From positions 7,269,001 through 7,333,000 of the forward strand of contig NC_133023.1 in the NCBI RefSeq assembly GCF_048564905.1: 64,000 bases of DNA. The letters run 5' to 3'. This DNA comes from Vicugna pacos (Eukaryota > Chordata > Mammalia > Artiodactyla > Camelidae). The position numbers were made by a program, and so were the translations under genes. The notes beneath the pieces were generated by a model. It was not told where the DNA came from and made no database searches. It saw only the letters and a program-made list of their open reading frames with translations. Positions 48,690-61,154 of the stretch are shown here, in pieces (the first letter of the stretch is position 1; every line of letters begins with the position of its first letter).

Positions 48690-49000
48690 ATGATTTGGCC
48701 AGGAGTGAGCCACCTTTTTCTGAAAAGGGCCAGAGAGTACATATCCTCAGCTTCGTGGGCCATATGGTCCCTGCCGCAACAATGCAACCCCAGCACTGCA
48801 GCATGAAGGCAGCCGTAGACAACGGGTAAACAAGTCAGCATGGCCGCATTCTAATAAAACTGAGTACACAGCATCAGGTGGGCCATCGGCTGCCAGCAGC
48901 TACTAGCAATGATAAACTCGAAGACAAAAGTCATGATGCCATTCATGCAAAATTAGCCACATTGAAGTTCAAAAGTATTCTTTAATATGCTATCCACACT
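48690..49000 (-). mobile_element. MER1-type hAT-Charlie MITE, minus strand
   Basis: The plus strand reads 'ctttttctgaaaagggccagagagtacatatcctcagcttcgtgggccatatggtccctgccgcaac...gcagccgtagacaacgggtaaacaagtcagcatggccgcattctaataaaactg'. That is the reverse complement of the MER1 pattern with 'aataaagttttattggaacacagcc'. The right edge is approximate. Confidence 0.65.
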
Positions 49001-50732
49001 ATATGTAAATATCTCTTGGGCTTGCTTTTAAATATTATAATTTTTTTAAGGTCCTGTGTAGGACAGTCATACAGTTGGGTTTTATTCGCTGTATCTATCC
49101 TCATGGTCCAAAGTTCTCCAACATTTGCAGGACAGAATTTTTTAAAAATTTCATCTGTAAATACTTTAATATGATTCTCTTTCTTATATAACTATAAGGT
49201 CATCATCACAGGCCTCCAAATCAATAGCATTCTTTTATATTATCAAATTTTCAATCAATGTCAGCATTTTCATGATCGAGGACAGAATTTTTTAGTATAA
49301 ATCCTGCCAGCAGGCTGATTTGCTTCAATTTCGATCTAATTATTCTGTTTAGGACACTCATTCTGTTACTTCCACAAAAATCAACATTGGGACTGTGTAG
49401 TGCCAGTGTCATAGTATTTCCATCTATTTGCAGGTTACTCAGTTCTGTTTGGATGGTGACCATATTGGACAATACATTTTTTGTTTTCTAAATAGGAGTC
49501 AACAGGAATATTAAAGGAAATATATATTCCCTCTGCACCCGATTTCATGTGGAATCTCTCTCCCTGGCTTCTGAAAGCTCACCATTAAGCTTTGACACCA
49601 TTTTTATCTCGCCCCTCCTCATGCTAACAGGATCTCACACAAACCCAATAATCACTCTGCTCACCCTTGCAAGGACTGGCTAACTAACACGCTCAGCCCA
49701 TAAGAAACACGTTAAGGAAAGGCACGCACATCCACTGAGCTCACACGAAGCCAGCTGCCCTGACATGCTAAGGAAGTATTCATGTAAAAGCTGAGTTTGG
49801 TGTGCAGATGTCGGTGAACAGTTCGTGAAGACCCCCATGATAACATCAAGCCTGCTGCAGAGTGAATGAGCTCAAGGTGAATTTTTTCCAGGTTTCTGTG
49901 GTTAAAAAAGTTTCATTTAACAAGATGGGTTTTGGCAATCTCACAGTGTGACATTTATTTTATCAAGTAATTTAATCTGCCCTTAATTTCAAAGGGTGGT
50001 ATTCTGAGATAAAGCTAGACAGTGCAGTATATTCCTCTTGTGAGGCAAAATGTAGGTTCCTCTTGTCTTCCAGAAGAAATGATTTATCATGTAGCACACG
50101 ATAGATCAAGCCATAAGATTCCCTTTCATCTCTGAGCCTGTCTGTATTCCCAGGTTTTAAGACTCTGTATTTTCTTTTACTGCCCAGATTTTGATTATTT
50201 TTGGTTTCAAACCATTCTAACCAAAAATGTTGCCAATATGGGCTTTTTTAAAAAATCTAGCTCCTCACTGTGAATGTAAAGAAAGATAGAGTCAGGAAAT
50301 ACATGTGAAACTGGAGTCCTGGTTTGGACAATGAGTATGTGTAGAAACAGCAGTGTTTTTAAAAGCTCACTTCCTGATACTGTATGAAAATAAACGGATG
50401 TTTTTAATAGCAGAATTTGTGTAACAATTGTTAATACAAAGCTAAAAGCTGACACAGAACACTTTCATCTAGGAAGCATACTGCCTAATGTCATGGAGGC
50501 TGAAAGACAGAGACACCCCAAAAGATCAAAAAAATAAAAAAAAATCGCTCAGTTCCCAGAAGCAGAGCTTCCTGCCTTAGGGTCTGAGCAGGGTGTATAC
50601 ACTCAAACACCCAAGGGGAGGCAAGCGGGGAGCAGACCTGCGGGCACCGATAGGTTATAAGAAAAAGAACAACACAGTCATGGCACAAATGGTCTGAGAC
50701 TGTGTTCAGTGAACAGTCGGCTGCTCCAAGCT

Positions 50733-50977
50733 AGTGGTTATCTGTGTGTGGGAGGGGTGGGGGGTGAGGGGAGAGGAAGTGATTCTGCTCACCAGAGGAC
50801 ATCTGGTAGTACCTACAGACATTTTTGTTGTCACAAGTGGACGGGGGATGCTACCGACATCTAGAAGATAGAAGGCGTGTAGGAAGCTACTACTCATCCT
50901 ACGGTCCACAGGGGAGCCCCCACAACAAAGAATTATCTAGTCCTCAGTGCCAGTGGGGCTGAGGCTAAGAAGCCCTG
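50733..50977 (+). mobile_element. MER5A-type hAT-Charlie MITE
   Basis: From 'agtggttatctgtgtgtgggagggg' through 'ggacatctggtagtacctacagacatttttgttgtcacaagtgg' to 'acaacaaagaattatctagtcctcagtgccagtggggctgaggctaagaagccctg'. Near full length, with a short internal insertion of simple sequence. Confidence 0.75.
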
Positions 50978-51259
50978 TCTGCCCTCAGAAGGCGTTTAAG
51001 GAGAGCCTGTGGCCAACTTTGAGAGCACCAGCTCTCTCTGGGGCAGCAGCTCTGAGGTTCCAGCTGATGTAGGAACCTTCCATGTAGGAAGAGAACAAAT
51101 CGAAGGACTGAGATTTACTCAGGATATGATGGAATGACTTCAAATTATCTTTAGAGCCAGATGAGAAGAATTAAAATATCCTAAGAGTTTTTGCCTGAAA
51201 GACAACACAAAGAAAGCCGACTTCTTTCAACCCAAATCAGATTAAAGAATTGGGTAATG

Positions 51260-51897
51260 AAATGGATTTGTTAGAGGAGGCAGATAGCTAAATATGAGCA
51301 GAGAAAGGGGAATGCAAGCCAAAAGGCAGGAATTGAGCAAAAAGGAAGGGCACAGGCCAAATGCGGGAAACCACACATCATGTAAACAACAGGGGTCCCT
51401 GGGCAGAGAAAGAAAAGCAGGAACCTCTGGGCAAATAAGCAGTCACACCTTTTGGGGTCACCAGCGGCCTGGAGGCTGACAAAGAAAGGTGGGGAAATGC
51501 AGGAATCTCCAGTGTCTGAATGTAACCTTTTGCTCATTATGCCCTCATTTCAATAAAATTACCCTGCAGATTAGGAGTACCTAACATGCATCACACTTCC
51601 AATCCAGACTAATAAGGACAAAAATCCCTTCTCCTTTCGAGAAGGTGGGGCTAGGATGAAAATCAGGGAATATGACCCCAAACCCTTCCCTCCCTAGTGA
51701 ATATTCTGCCCATTCATTTTAATACTCTGTGTAACCAACTTGCCAAAAAAACTCAGGGCAGCTGCTCACCTGAGCCTGCCCACTCTCCCCTTGAGAGCGT
51801 ACTATCTCTCCCTTAATAAATTCTCACTTTACTTAACCTCCGTGTCCCATCTCTGAATTCATTCTGTGACGGGAAAAGAACCTAGTCACTGGCAACA
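51260..51897 (+). mobile_element. Gammaretrovirus-like (ERV1) LTR relic
   Basis: A purine-rich tract (AAAGAAAGGTGGGGAAA, 51481-51497) resembling a retroviral polypurine tract is followed by TG at 51498. The next 400 bases look like an ERV1 LTR: 'gcccactctccccttgagagcgtactatctctcccttaataaattctcac' (AATAAA signal) and 'cgtgtcccatctctgaattcattctgtgacgggaaaagaacc', ending in CA at about 51897. The 51260-51480 segment may be the last internal part. It is a broken, partial fossil. Subfamily and age are not determinable by eye. Confidence 0.6.
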
Positions 51898-51899
51898 GA

Positions 51900-52990
51900 T
51901 TTAGAGTCACACGTTGACACAGTGGTTCTAAAAAACAGATATCCACTGAGGCTCACTGCTCACATCTTTAACCCAGAAGTCCCATGTTAGCACCCTCAGT
52001 CAACCCACGATGGAAACCCAGCTGAGTTAATAAATGAATTTCATAGGGTTAATTCTTTTGTTTTAAATTTAGGAACACATTTAGTAACTGTAGTGACAAT
52101 CTGGGTATGTGATTGAAAACATTTTTAATGTTTAAGAGCATTTTAGAAAATGGACATATTTGATTAGTCAGTAAATATTTGGCAAATGATTAAGTGTATT
52201 AGCCTTTTGATTCCAATTTTAAATGTGAAATTGATTTTAGACTTGTAATCATAAATTGAAAAGTATAACAGAATTTTAACTGTTTGGTAAATAATACTGG
52301 ACTCAAGGTGAATTTTCAATTATTTAAATAAGTATGAATATTCTAAATATTTTAACAAACTCAACCATTAAAAAATTTAAATGGTAAGAAGTCTAAATGT
52401 TTTAAAGTTTTAATGGTAATTAGTTGAAACATTTAAAGTTTAAACAGTAATGAACTTAAAAATATACATTTGTTGAATAAACGAATGCATGTATTAGATT
52501 TACAAAAGTTTAAGTTTTTTAAAAAAGATTTTGCCTATTAGGGTTGTAAGTTTGCCAGTTAGATAGATACTTGAATGGTTAAGCAGAAAACAGAATATAT
52601 TAACTTTATAAATGTAGATTAAATGTATAAAGAATTTTAGCTAATTAAGTTTAGAAATGAGAGCAATTGTTTGAGTTTAGATTGTTTAACTTAAATTAAT
52701 TCAACACTAATCAAAACCCTCTGTAAAACTATTTGTTCTTATTATACAAAAACATTACTTGAATCACAAGCAGAAAAAGAGTATTTGTAAGCTGAACTTA
52801 AAGCTTGAGGGATATTTTGATTTCTGTAACTTTAAGAAGTTAATTATCCATTTAAAGCCTCCAAAACTGTAAACAGCCCTTTCTGCACCAAAAGAAAGAA
52901 ACAAACAAGAGAAAAAGAAAATACCAGACTTACTCATTTAGAAAATCATTAATAACAACCCAATTTGTCTTTTAGCAATCAAGAAATAAT
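51900..52990. other. AT-rich TTAA-dense tract
   Basis: About 1.1 kb with very low GC and many TTTAAA, TTAA and TTTAAT words, without clear LINE landmarks. It starts right after the LTR relic, so it may be a decayed part of an LTR-bearing element, or simply AT-rich unique DNA. No reading frame is kept. Confidence 0.35.
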
Positions 52991-54516
52991 GTTCTTATCA
53001 AGCAAAAGTGATATGTCAGAAAGGTACACACAGCTTTCCAGGTTCCAAAGGTACAGAATTTCTGGAGCCAAAAATTTGCCTCCAGGAAAACTGTAAAGGA
53101 TTTTGGAGCCCCTGGACAGATAAGGCAACCGTGCTGACTATAATCCCTTCTGGAAGCTCAATTACCATTAAATGGAACCTAAGAATGTTAGTTCTGGAAG
53201 GGCCCTTAGAGATCCTGGGCCTCACCCTCCTCCTCACTCCCCCCCAGGGGTGAAATGGTCAGGACTTGTCCCGGGGAGCAGGGCCAGATCCTGTTCAGGA
53301 CACCAACTCTAGAGGATATTTCCAACTGGGTTACTCATATAGTCTTTTTCCCCCTCTGCTAATTTGTTAGGGTTCAATCTAGAATATTTGCCAATTTTTG
53401 TACAGCAATTTCTACAAACTTCAATGAGTTCCTTTTCTGTGTGAGTAGATGAGCAATGAGGTGCCATGAAACAAAGGATTTGGAAGACAACACACTTCTG
53501 AGAACTGTCTGACGGTGACGTGTGGCAGGGAGCGCGCGTGTGTGTGCAGGACAGCAAAGTGAAGGCTGGCATCTGCTTTTTCCTCGAATTTTCCATCATT
53601 TTCCAAAAGTTGAAAATGATACCAAGACTCTGCTCTGCAATGTCATGACATGCCGTTGTTAAAGGAGGCATGTTCTTTTATTTCCCTTTTTTTCCTGGCT
53701 CTGAATTTTCGAAAATGTAGCCAAATGACCTATGAGAATACCTCATAACAGCTGGAATGGGGATTTAGACAGACCTGATGGATGACAGGATGGTAAGTGG
53801 AAAATAAAAGCGAAACCCTCTTTACCCTATGGCCGGAAAAAGAATAAAACCAAACAAAAACCAGGAAGCTCTCAATTTAGCGCTAAACCAAATAGCACCA
53901 TCTGCTGGCTGTTTGATAATACGTGTTATCTAATCAGAGCCACCAAACAAAGGTAACGACAGGCGAAAAGGGAGGAGGCTCCCTCCTCATTCTTTCCTTG
54001 GTGCCCTGGGACTCCTTGTCACACACTCTCTGAAACACAAAGATGACAAGTCTTCCCTCTAAGAGCAAGTATTCCCATTTCCACTGGGACCCATTCCCCC
54101 ACCCCTTTTCTTTCAATGAAGCACACAAGAACCGAAAATACCTAGGATTCAGCTTGGACATCAACAAATACATTTCTAAGCAAATGAAGACTACGTTTAA
54201 CTCCCTCATTTTCTTTTTCTACTCCTGTTCTTTTCAATAGAGAGATTAACCAAAAGCTTGCCAACCAATCAGTGCAAATACATGGAGACTTTGAATCTTT
54301 CACGGAAACTCCACAAGGAAAGCCTGGATAGGAGGAGGCAAAGGTAACTGAGGTCCGACTACTCTCGCACAACGTGTGCTATTTGTTTCTCCCCACTGGC
54401 TTCACGTTTCAATTAATGATGGCATCAGGGCAAACTGATTTTTGTGTCAACTCTTAGCTGAGATGGTATAGCTGGGCTTCTGATAGTCTTGCCATTTCAG
54501 AGATGAGTTGGCATGA
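52991..54516. other. Non-coding unique sequence
   Basis: Contains open frames of 80-120 codons with no recognisable motif, and a short piece 'ttagttctggaagggcccttagagatcctgggcctcaccc' that resembles an old repeat. A CTCF-like motif lies at 53895-53912. I see no gene. Confidence 0.35.
53895..53912 (-). promoter_or_regulatory. CTCF-like core motif (11 of 12)
   Basis: The minus strand contains CCAGCAGATGGT, one mismatch (last base) from CCASYAGRKGGC, in repeat-free DNA. Confidence 0.3.
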
Positions 54517-54528
54517 AAAATATTTCTA

Positions 54529-54679
54529 TTTAATTTTATTTTGTTTTGTTTTTTGGGGGGGATAATTAGGTTTACTTATTTATTTTTATTTTTATTTTTT
54601 TAGAGGAAGTATTGGGGATTGAACCCAGGACCTTGTGCATGCTAAGCATGCACTCTACTACTGAGCTACACCCTCCCTC
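54529..54679 (-). repeat. Camelid tRNA-derived SINE, minus strand, exact duplication
   Basis: The minus strand reads 'gagggagggtgtagctcagtagtagagtgcatgcttagcatgcacaaggtcctgggttcaatccccaat' and then a long A-rich tail. It is flanked by an exact 12-bp duplication, AAAATATTTCTA, at 54517-54528 and 54680-54691. Confidence 0.92.
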
Positions 54680-54691
54680 AAAATATTTCTA

Positions 54692-56365
54692 GTTTAATCA
54701 AATACAAATCTACATGAAACTGTCTTTTTAGGAATTTCTTTTCCAGTGTAATGAAGTGAAATGAAGGAAAACACTGAACGGACTAATCAGATTCACCACT
54801 CCAAAGAAGCTCAAATGTCATCTCTATGGCAACAGGGCAGTCAGGGTCCACCATGTCTCTTCCCTCAGACTGGAAACTGCACAGTGCCCTTGCTGATGAA
54901 TTAATGTGGCAAACACATGAAAAACAGTGAGTTTGGGGCTATGAGGAAGGGTCTGAAGACTGATCCCATTCATGAAACATTCTAGCTTATTTTTAGTTTT
55001 CTTTCTCCAAATTTAATTAACCGCTGAGGACCTGCTGTGCACAAAGGATCTGCTCACTTGCTCGTTTACTCTGTGCTTTTAGAAGGATCTCATGTTGTTG
55101 AGTCCTTTGTTCTGGGAAATGACAGCTACTTTGGAAGCCAAACTGGGCAAATCTCAGGTGAAATAACACAGAAGATGAGTCTAGTGGAACATACCAGGGG
55201 GTTAATTTTAACATATTAAAAAGCCATGCGAAAGATCCTCTATTCATTGGAAGATCAAGTACTGAAAAATCTGAATGAGTTTCTAACTAAACTCTTTCAA
55301 GACTAGTGTTTGTATAGGCAACCGATTAGTTTTAGAATTCAGGAGAAATACCCCTTTCATCAATTATGTGCCTAATATTCGTGTCCTTTATGAGAGAAAA
55401 TTAATCTACACAGCTAGTCTAAATCCTTCATTTTATCATAATTAACCATTTCTTTTTATCTATTCTTAAATTGTAGAAAATGGCTCCAAACTATCTTCCT
55501 TAAGATTCTTTTTATATCTTATAAACTTAAATTAGGATCTCACCTAGCTTTCACAGGACGCCAATTTGCCAAAAAGCTAATTTTCCAAGAAGCAAAATAT
55601 ACCAAGTTTACCCATTGTAGGTGTAATCACTTTAATAGTTTAAAATGGAATGTTGGATTTTGGTGACTGATATATATTTTCTGAAGGTTAAGTTGACTAA
55701 GCACAGCATAAGAATTCTAAAAAATGCTAAAATTCTAGCAAAAGAGAAATATAAACTTCCCACATGGAAAACTATTTTTAATTTAAAAATTGGCATTTTT
55801 AAAATATAACAGGACTTTTTCAGCTACTTCTGATTTCAGTCTGGATGTTTTTAAAAGACAATCTCTGGCTTTTTTCCAATTTAAACCATTAATCTAATTT
55901 TAATGGACTATCAGTCTTTTCCTACTACACCTAGCAATTCAAAAAATTGTAAATTGTAAATGAAGTTAATTAGAAATTAAATGTTAATTATACAAGTAAA
56001 AATTTAAATACAAATTAAAATGCAGATCAATCAGCATTTAAAATGAACACTTAAGTTAAAATTTAATTCAAATTAAATATTGACATTTAAATCCAGAAGC
56101 AAATATTCATAAATTGCCAAAACAATTTCATCATATGGCTTGATGACATATATGTACATATATACATATACATATATATATATATATAATTTTTTTTTTA
56201 ATGGTAGAGATTTGACATGAGAGGTAAAATCATATAAAGCAGTGGAAAGGGGCTGTGGTAGCCAAGGAGGACATATGAAGAGCTGAGTGAATGGAAGCTC
56301 AATTTTGAAATACATTTACTATAAATATGTAATTGAACATGAAGAAATAGAAAAATAAATTGGTT
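54692..56365. other. Non-coding, AT-rich sequence
   Basis: Unique up to about 55400, then increasingly AT-rich with many TTTAAA and AATTAA words up to 56100, similar in texture to 51900-52990. A TA-rich microsatellite lies at 56147-56189. No gene seen. Confidence 0.35.
56147..56189. repeat. TA/CATA microsatellite
   Basis: Imperfect (TA)n with CATA and GTACA interruptions, followed by a T run. Confidence 0.9.
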
Positions 56366-56381
56366 AAAACAACTGAAAATG

Positions 56382-56525
56382 GAGAACTATATTTAATATC
56401 TTGTAATAACCTTTAATGAAAAAGAATATGAAAACAAATATATGTGTGTATATGCATGCCTGGGACATTGTGCTGGACACCAGACATTGACACATTGTAA
56501 CTGACTGTACTGCAATTAAAAAAAA
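56382..56525 (+). mobile_element. L1 3' UTR tail with exact target-site duplication
   Basis: A 144-bp L1 tail ('agaactatatttaatatcttgtaataacctttaatg...gtgctggacaccagacattg...ctgtactgcaattaaaa'). Both sides carry AACTGAAAATG (56371-56381 and 56526-56536). Confidence 0.88.
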
Positions 56526-56904
56526 AACTGAAAATGCTCAAAGATGAATGTACAACCAAAGTACATTATTTAATTTAAATTGAAAAACAATCAATTCTGA
56601 TATTTTGATAACTGTTAATAATGCATTTCTGAACATATTTATTATGCTTTATTAATTTTTAAAGAAAATGTACATTTAACCCATCATCAGCTGCTATGGT
56701 TGAATAGTTCTGTTACAGCTGTTTAGATACTCCTTGGAATGCTCTAAATGCCATCTTTTACTAAATCAGGAACCTTATGTATTAGCTTTTGGTGAACTGA
56801 CTGAAAGTCATTGTGTGTGCATTTGTGTGAGGGTTTTAAATCTAGCAATTTCGTACCCCTCCTCCCTTAGTCATTATGTTCTTTTTTAAGAAATACTTTA
56901 TTTT

Positions 56905-57110
56905 TTTGTATTTTTTTTAACTGAAGTATAGTCAGTTTACAATGTTGTGTCAATTTCTGGTGTACAGAACAATGCTTCAGTCATACATGTGTATACATAT
57001 ATTCATTTTCATATTCTTTTCACCATAAGCTACTACAAGATATCGAATATAGTTCCCTGTGCTACACAGTTTAAACTTGTTTATCTATTTTATATATACC
57101 AGTCAGTATC
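56905..57110 (-). mobile_element. L1 3' end, antisense
   Basis: The plus strand reads 'ttttttttaactgaagtatagtcagtttacaatgttgtgtcaatttctggtgtacag...actacaagatatcgaatatagttccctgtgctacacag', the reverse complement of the L1 3' UTR. Confidence 0.85.
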
Positions 57111-58597
57111 TAATTATGGTGTTCTGATCAGTGCAGAGAATAGCAGCTCCAATGATTTTTCCATTTTAGATGCTATGATTCTATTAATGCAGCCTCAGAG
57201 TACACTGTTTAGTCCCAAAGTCACACTGTGCCTCATATCAGAGCTTTTAGTAAACTGATACAGTTTTTTCACTAGAACTGATATAAATTCAAATCGCCCT
57301 GATTCTACTGTTGTGCTGTTGACCTTTCTTGAACTTAATTACTAGATTTTTTCCCCGGTTATATTTTGTCTTATTTTACATACTAGGTTGTATTGTTTGT
57401 TGTGTGTTATTGTTAACTCTGCTCAGTTTTATTGGAAACTTCTTGTCAAATCAAGGATGTGACTTCTCCCTTCCCCACAGTCCTTTGCTCCATTTTGGCA
57501 AAAGGTAGGCTATGTCACAAATCCCTCACTGGACATACTTGTCCTGTCCCCAGAGCAAACACCTCCAATGCCTTCCAAGATCCTATTTATCCAACCCTTT
57601 AAAATTAATATTGTCATCTCTCCTGTCCTCATTTACTTGAAGTTGAACTACTGAAATGCAGGAAAAATGCACTTACAAATGGCATTTTAGTAACAACTTA
57701 ATTAATGAACAAATCATGCCAAGTTAATTAAAAGCTGAGATGAAAACAATGTGATAAAATCATTAATCTTCCTGAAAGTGTTTAATTAAAACATCAAGTA
57801 TATCTTCATTAATATGAATATCACAAATATATTAGTTACAGTAGTATCTATTAATCAACTCTAAGTTTTAGGCAGTTATCTAAAATAACAGAAAGTTAAA
57901 AATTCCTTATATTGTATTGGGGATTTGGGTGTATTTGAATAGTGCATAGATCCAGCATTCTGAGAACTCAGCCTCACTCTAAATGCAATCATAAAAAAAG
58001 AATCAAACAATAAAGAGAAGAAAACTTCAAAACTTCAATAAAGAAGAGACAAAAAATCCAAAATTTGCAGTGACCTTCCCCATCCCCAATGCAGAATTGT
58101 AAAGGACACTAAGAAATTATGGATGTACTAGAGGAATTCTACTGAAGTCTCCTGAGTTCCTCATGTTAGCAAAATCTTTCTTGGAGATAATTATGGTCTC
58201 AATATTAAAACCTGATAAACTTAACAAGAAAAAATTTTAGTGGCCAATGGCACTCATGAACTTCAAAACAACCATTACAATAAAGTAACAAGTAGCATCT
58301 TGTAATGCTTTGAAATACAAATCATCCCCAATTCAGGACGATTTATTTCAGAAATATTAGGATAGCTCAGTAAATAGAAATCCACTGACACAGCATTCTA
58401 TACTCAAATGAGAAAGATCATATGAACATGTCAAGAGGTAACCAAGGATATTTGATACAAATGCATGCATACTTCCTTCAAGAATTAAATAAGAATAGAA
58501 ATAGTGCCCTTTAAGGTTTCCTTGCAGACCCATCTTACACTGAAAGCCAACCATCACACTAGCACATCCCTGTTTACTGGAACTTTCTATGATGATG

Positions 58598-58785
58598 GAA
58601 ATGTTCTCTATCTCTGCTGTCCCATACAGGAGCCACTAGCCACTTGTGGCTACTGAGTCCTTGACATGTGTCTGTTGTGACAGAACTGAATTTTAGATTT
58701 TATTTCATTTTCATCCATTTAAATTTAAAAAACCACATGTGGCTAATGGCCATTATAGAGTGCAGGACAGCCCTAGAGGGCGTTT
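58598..58785. mobile_element. Palindromic DNA-transposon MITE
   Basis: 'gctgtcccatacaggagccactagccacttgtggctactgag' on the left is mirrored by 'aaaccacatgtggctaatggcc...gcaggacagccct' on the right, around an AT-rich centre. The layout is that of a known mammalian hAT-type MITE whose name I cannot fix. Confidence 0.65.
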
Positions 58786-59573
58786 CTTTGTTCAACATGG
58801 GAGGTAAGGCAATAATGTAGAGTTTAACCATAATTTTTGACAGTTTAGCAGTTGTAGATATCAATGACTAAGAAATTGTTTTAAAAAGAGAATAAAATTT
58901 TTTTAAAACTATAAATTTTATGTAGATAGTATAAGTTTCTAGCTAAGCAATTAAAAGGAGGGACTTTTAAAAACATAGTCTTCATGAGGATTGTGTAAAG
59001 GGGGGAGAGAAAAGGTACATTTACAAAAGTCAGGAGCATTGATGCTCAACAGCAGTACCAACATGTTGAAAACAGTGAAAAAGTAATGCCATTCACGACA
59101 GCAACCAGAAAAAAGAAAAACCATCTCTAGCTATTAGAGTCCATGAAAATAATACAATATGGCGTATCTGGGAAATGAGAGCAGAAGTCTGTCAGTGAAT
59201 ATCATCCACGTATCTTGGGGGGCTGGTTTTCCAGATTTTCAGACTAACCCTAACCTTTCAGGCCACAGAAGAGGAAACTAACAGTGAGTTATGCAGACGC
59301 CATGCTGGGTGTTTCTTCAGTCTCAGTTCATTGTAGGAAGACAACTAGATGACTTACTTCTTTTCCACCCCATTTTTATGGGTAAAGAAACTGAGGCACA
59401 AGACACAGAGCTAGTAAATGGCCATCTTGGGGCTTAACTCTTTCTCCAAAGCCAGTATCCATGGCATTAAAACATGTCTCTTCGCTTTCTCACCTTCCCC
59501 CCCACCCTACCTGCCAATATCTGTCCTCTTAATTTCAGATATCTACGTATCTGATTTAAAATGCCTCATTTGG

Positions 59574-60330
59574 TGCTGGAGAGGCTGTGGAGAAAGGGGA
59601 ACCCTCCTACACTGCTGGTGGGAATGCAGTTTGGTGCAGCCACTATGGAAAACAGTGTGGAGATTCCTCAAAAGACTAGGAATAGACTTACCATATGACC
59701 CAGGAATCCCACTCCTGGGCTTGTATCCAGAAGGAAATCTACTTCAGGATGACACCTGCACCCCAATGTTCATAGCAGCACTATTTACAATAGCCAAAAC
59801 ATGGAAAAAGCCTAAATGTCCATCAACAGGTGACTGGATAAAGAAGATGTGGTATATTTATACAATAGAATACTACTCAGCCATAAAAACCGACAACATA
59901 ATGCCATTTGCAGCAACATGGATGCTCCTAGAGAATGTCATTCTAAGTGAAGTAAGCCAGAAAGAGAAAGAAAAATACCATATGAGATCGCTCATATGTG
60001 GAATCTAAAAAACAAAAACAAACAAAAACAAAGCATAAATACAGGACAGAAATAGACTCATGGACAGAGAATACAGACTTGTGGTTACGGGGGGGGTAGA
60101 GGGTGGGAAGGGATAGACTGGGATTTCAAAATTGTAGAATAGATAAACAAGATTACACTGTATAGCACAGGGAAATATACACAAAATGTTATGATAACTC
60201 ACAGAGAAAAAAATGTGACAATGTGTGTGTATATGTCCATGAATGACTGAAAAATTGTGCTGAACACTGGAATTTGACACAACATTGTAAAATGATTATA
60301 AATCAATAAAAAATGTTAAAAAAATTTAAA
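59574..60330 (+). mobile_element. Youngest L1 tail, ORF2 C-terminus open
   Basis: A 757-bp 5'-truncated L1. The last about 140 codons of ORF2 are open to the natural stop at 60008, including the conserved run [19 protein letters not shown]. The host frame extends upstream only by chance (59418). The 3' UTR and an A-rich tail follow. Flanks AAAATGCCTCATTTGG (59558-59573) and AAAATGACTCATTTGG (60331-60346) form a 16-bp duplication with one mismatch. It is not autonomous because the 5' end, ORF1 and the reverse transcriptase are absent. Confidence 0.93.
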
Positions 60331-61154
60331 AAAATGACTCATTTGGGATCACAGCGGGCATGAAGGCACGAAACCAAAAGAAACTCCTGATCACTGCTGC
60401 AAACATTAGTTGACAAGAAGAGTTTAGTGTTCGTGCCGGGTATAAGCAAGCCCAGGGCACATACAGGCCAACAGCCGATGTTTCAGTTGGTTGTTTGGAG
60501 CATGCAGCACATGTTTCCATGAAACACCAATTCTAACTAAGACATAGAGCTGTGAGAGCAATTAGTAATGCCCCTGCTGGAACCTGCACGTGTCAGTGAG
60601 TGCTGGTCCCTGGGAAGAGCCATCTTGGAAGCACAAATGTAAATTCAAATTAAGCTAAACTTATTCCAGAATTTCTGAATTATTCTTAAAAAGTTCCTCC
60701 AGGGCCAGTTTACCAGCAACAATAAAACCAGCCTTACAGATTTTCTGTGAGAAAATAACAAAAACAATATCGTGGAAAAAGAAAAAGAAAATGTATTAGG
60801 AATACCTTTAAAAAATGACTTGAACTGGAGTTCTGGTACTCCAGGAAGAGCAGCTTTGATGAGAATAGACTATGGAGGCAGTTAAAGGCCTTTATCAAAT
60901 TGTGAAGCACTTTCATGGGCTTGAGAGATCGGTATCTTTAGCTCTTTATCACATCTAAGTCCACTTCAAATCTCAACATTTATTTTCTTTGCTAAAGTGG
61001 TAGTAAAATTCTAACAACTCTTCTGTTTGGCATGAATGAATTGTCTTCCAGCTGTAGAATGCTTTGAATCTTAGGAAGAAGCAAATTGCAATGGGACTTT
61101 TTGGAGGTCCCGAATGGTACTGAGGAATGGGGCAGGGGGTGAGGATGGAGCAAG

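Larger units (their letters stand above)
47869..51259. other. Non-coding sequence with MITEs and a MIR
   Basis: Holds a MIR-like fragment (48000-48175), the isolated exon-like segment at 48315, a MER1-type MITE (48690-49000) and a MER5A (50733-50977). I see only unique sequence in 49000-50700. Confidence 0.4.
56537..59557. other. Non-coding sequence with L1 tail and MITE
   Basis: Holds an antisense L1 tail (56905-57110) and a palindromic MITE (58598-58785). The remainder is AT-rich unique sequence without recognisable genes. Confidence 0.4.

Noticed and set aside
53008-53253. Envelope-like or host coding fragment on the plus strand
   Set aside because: No diagnostic motif is visible and its right part resembles an old repeat; the proximity to an LTR relic is not enough evidence.
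59418-60008. 196-codon frame as a host gene
   Set aside because: The C-terminal 140 residues are the end of L1 ORF2; the upstream part is chance extension into flanking DNA.
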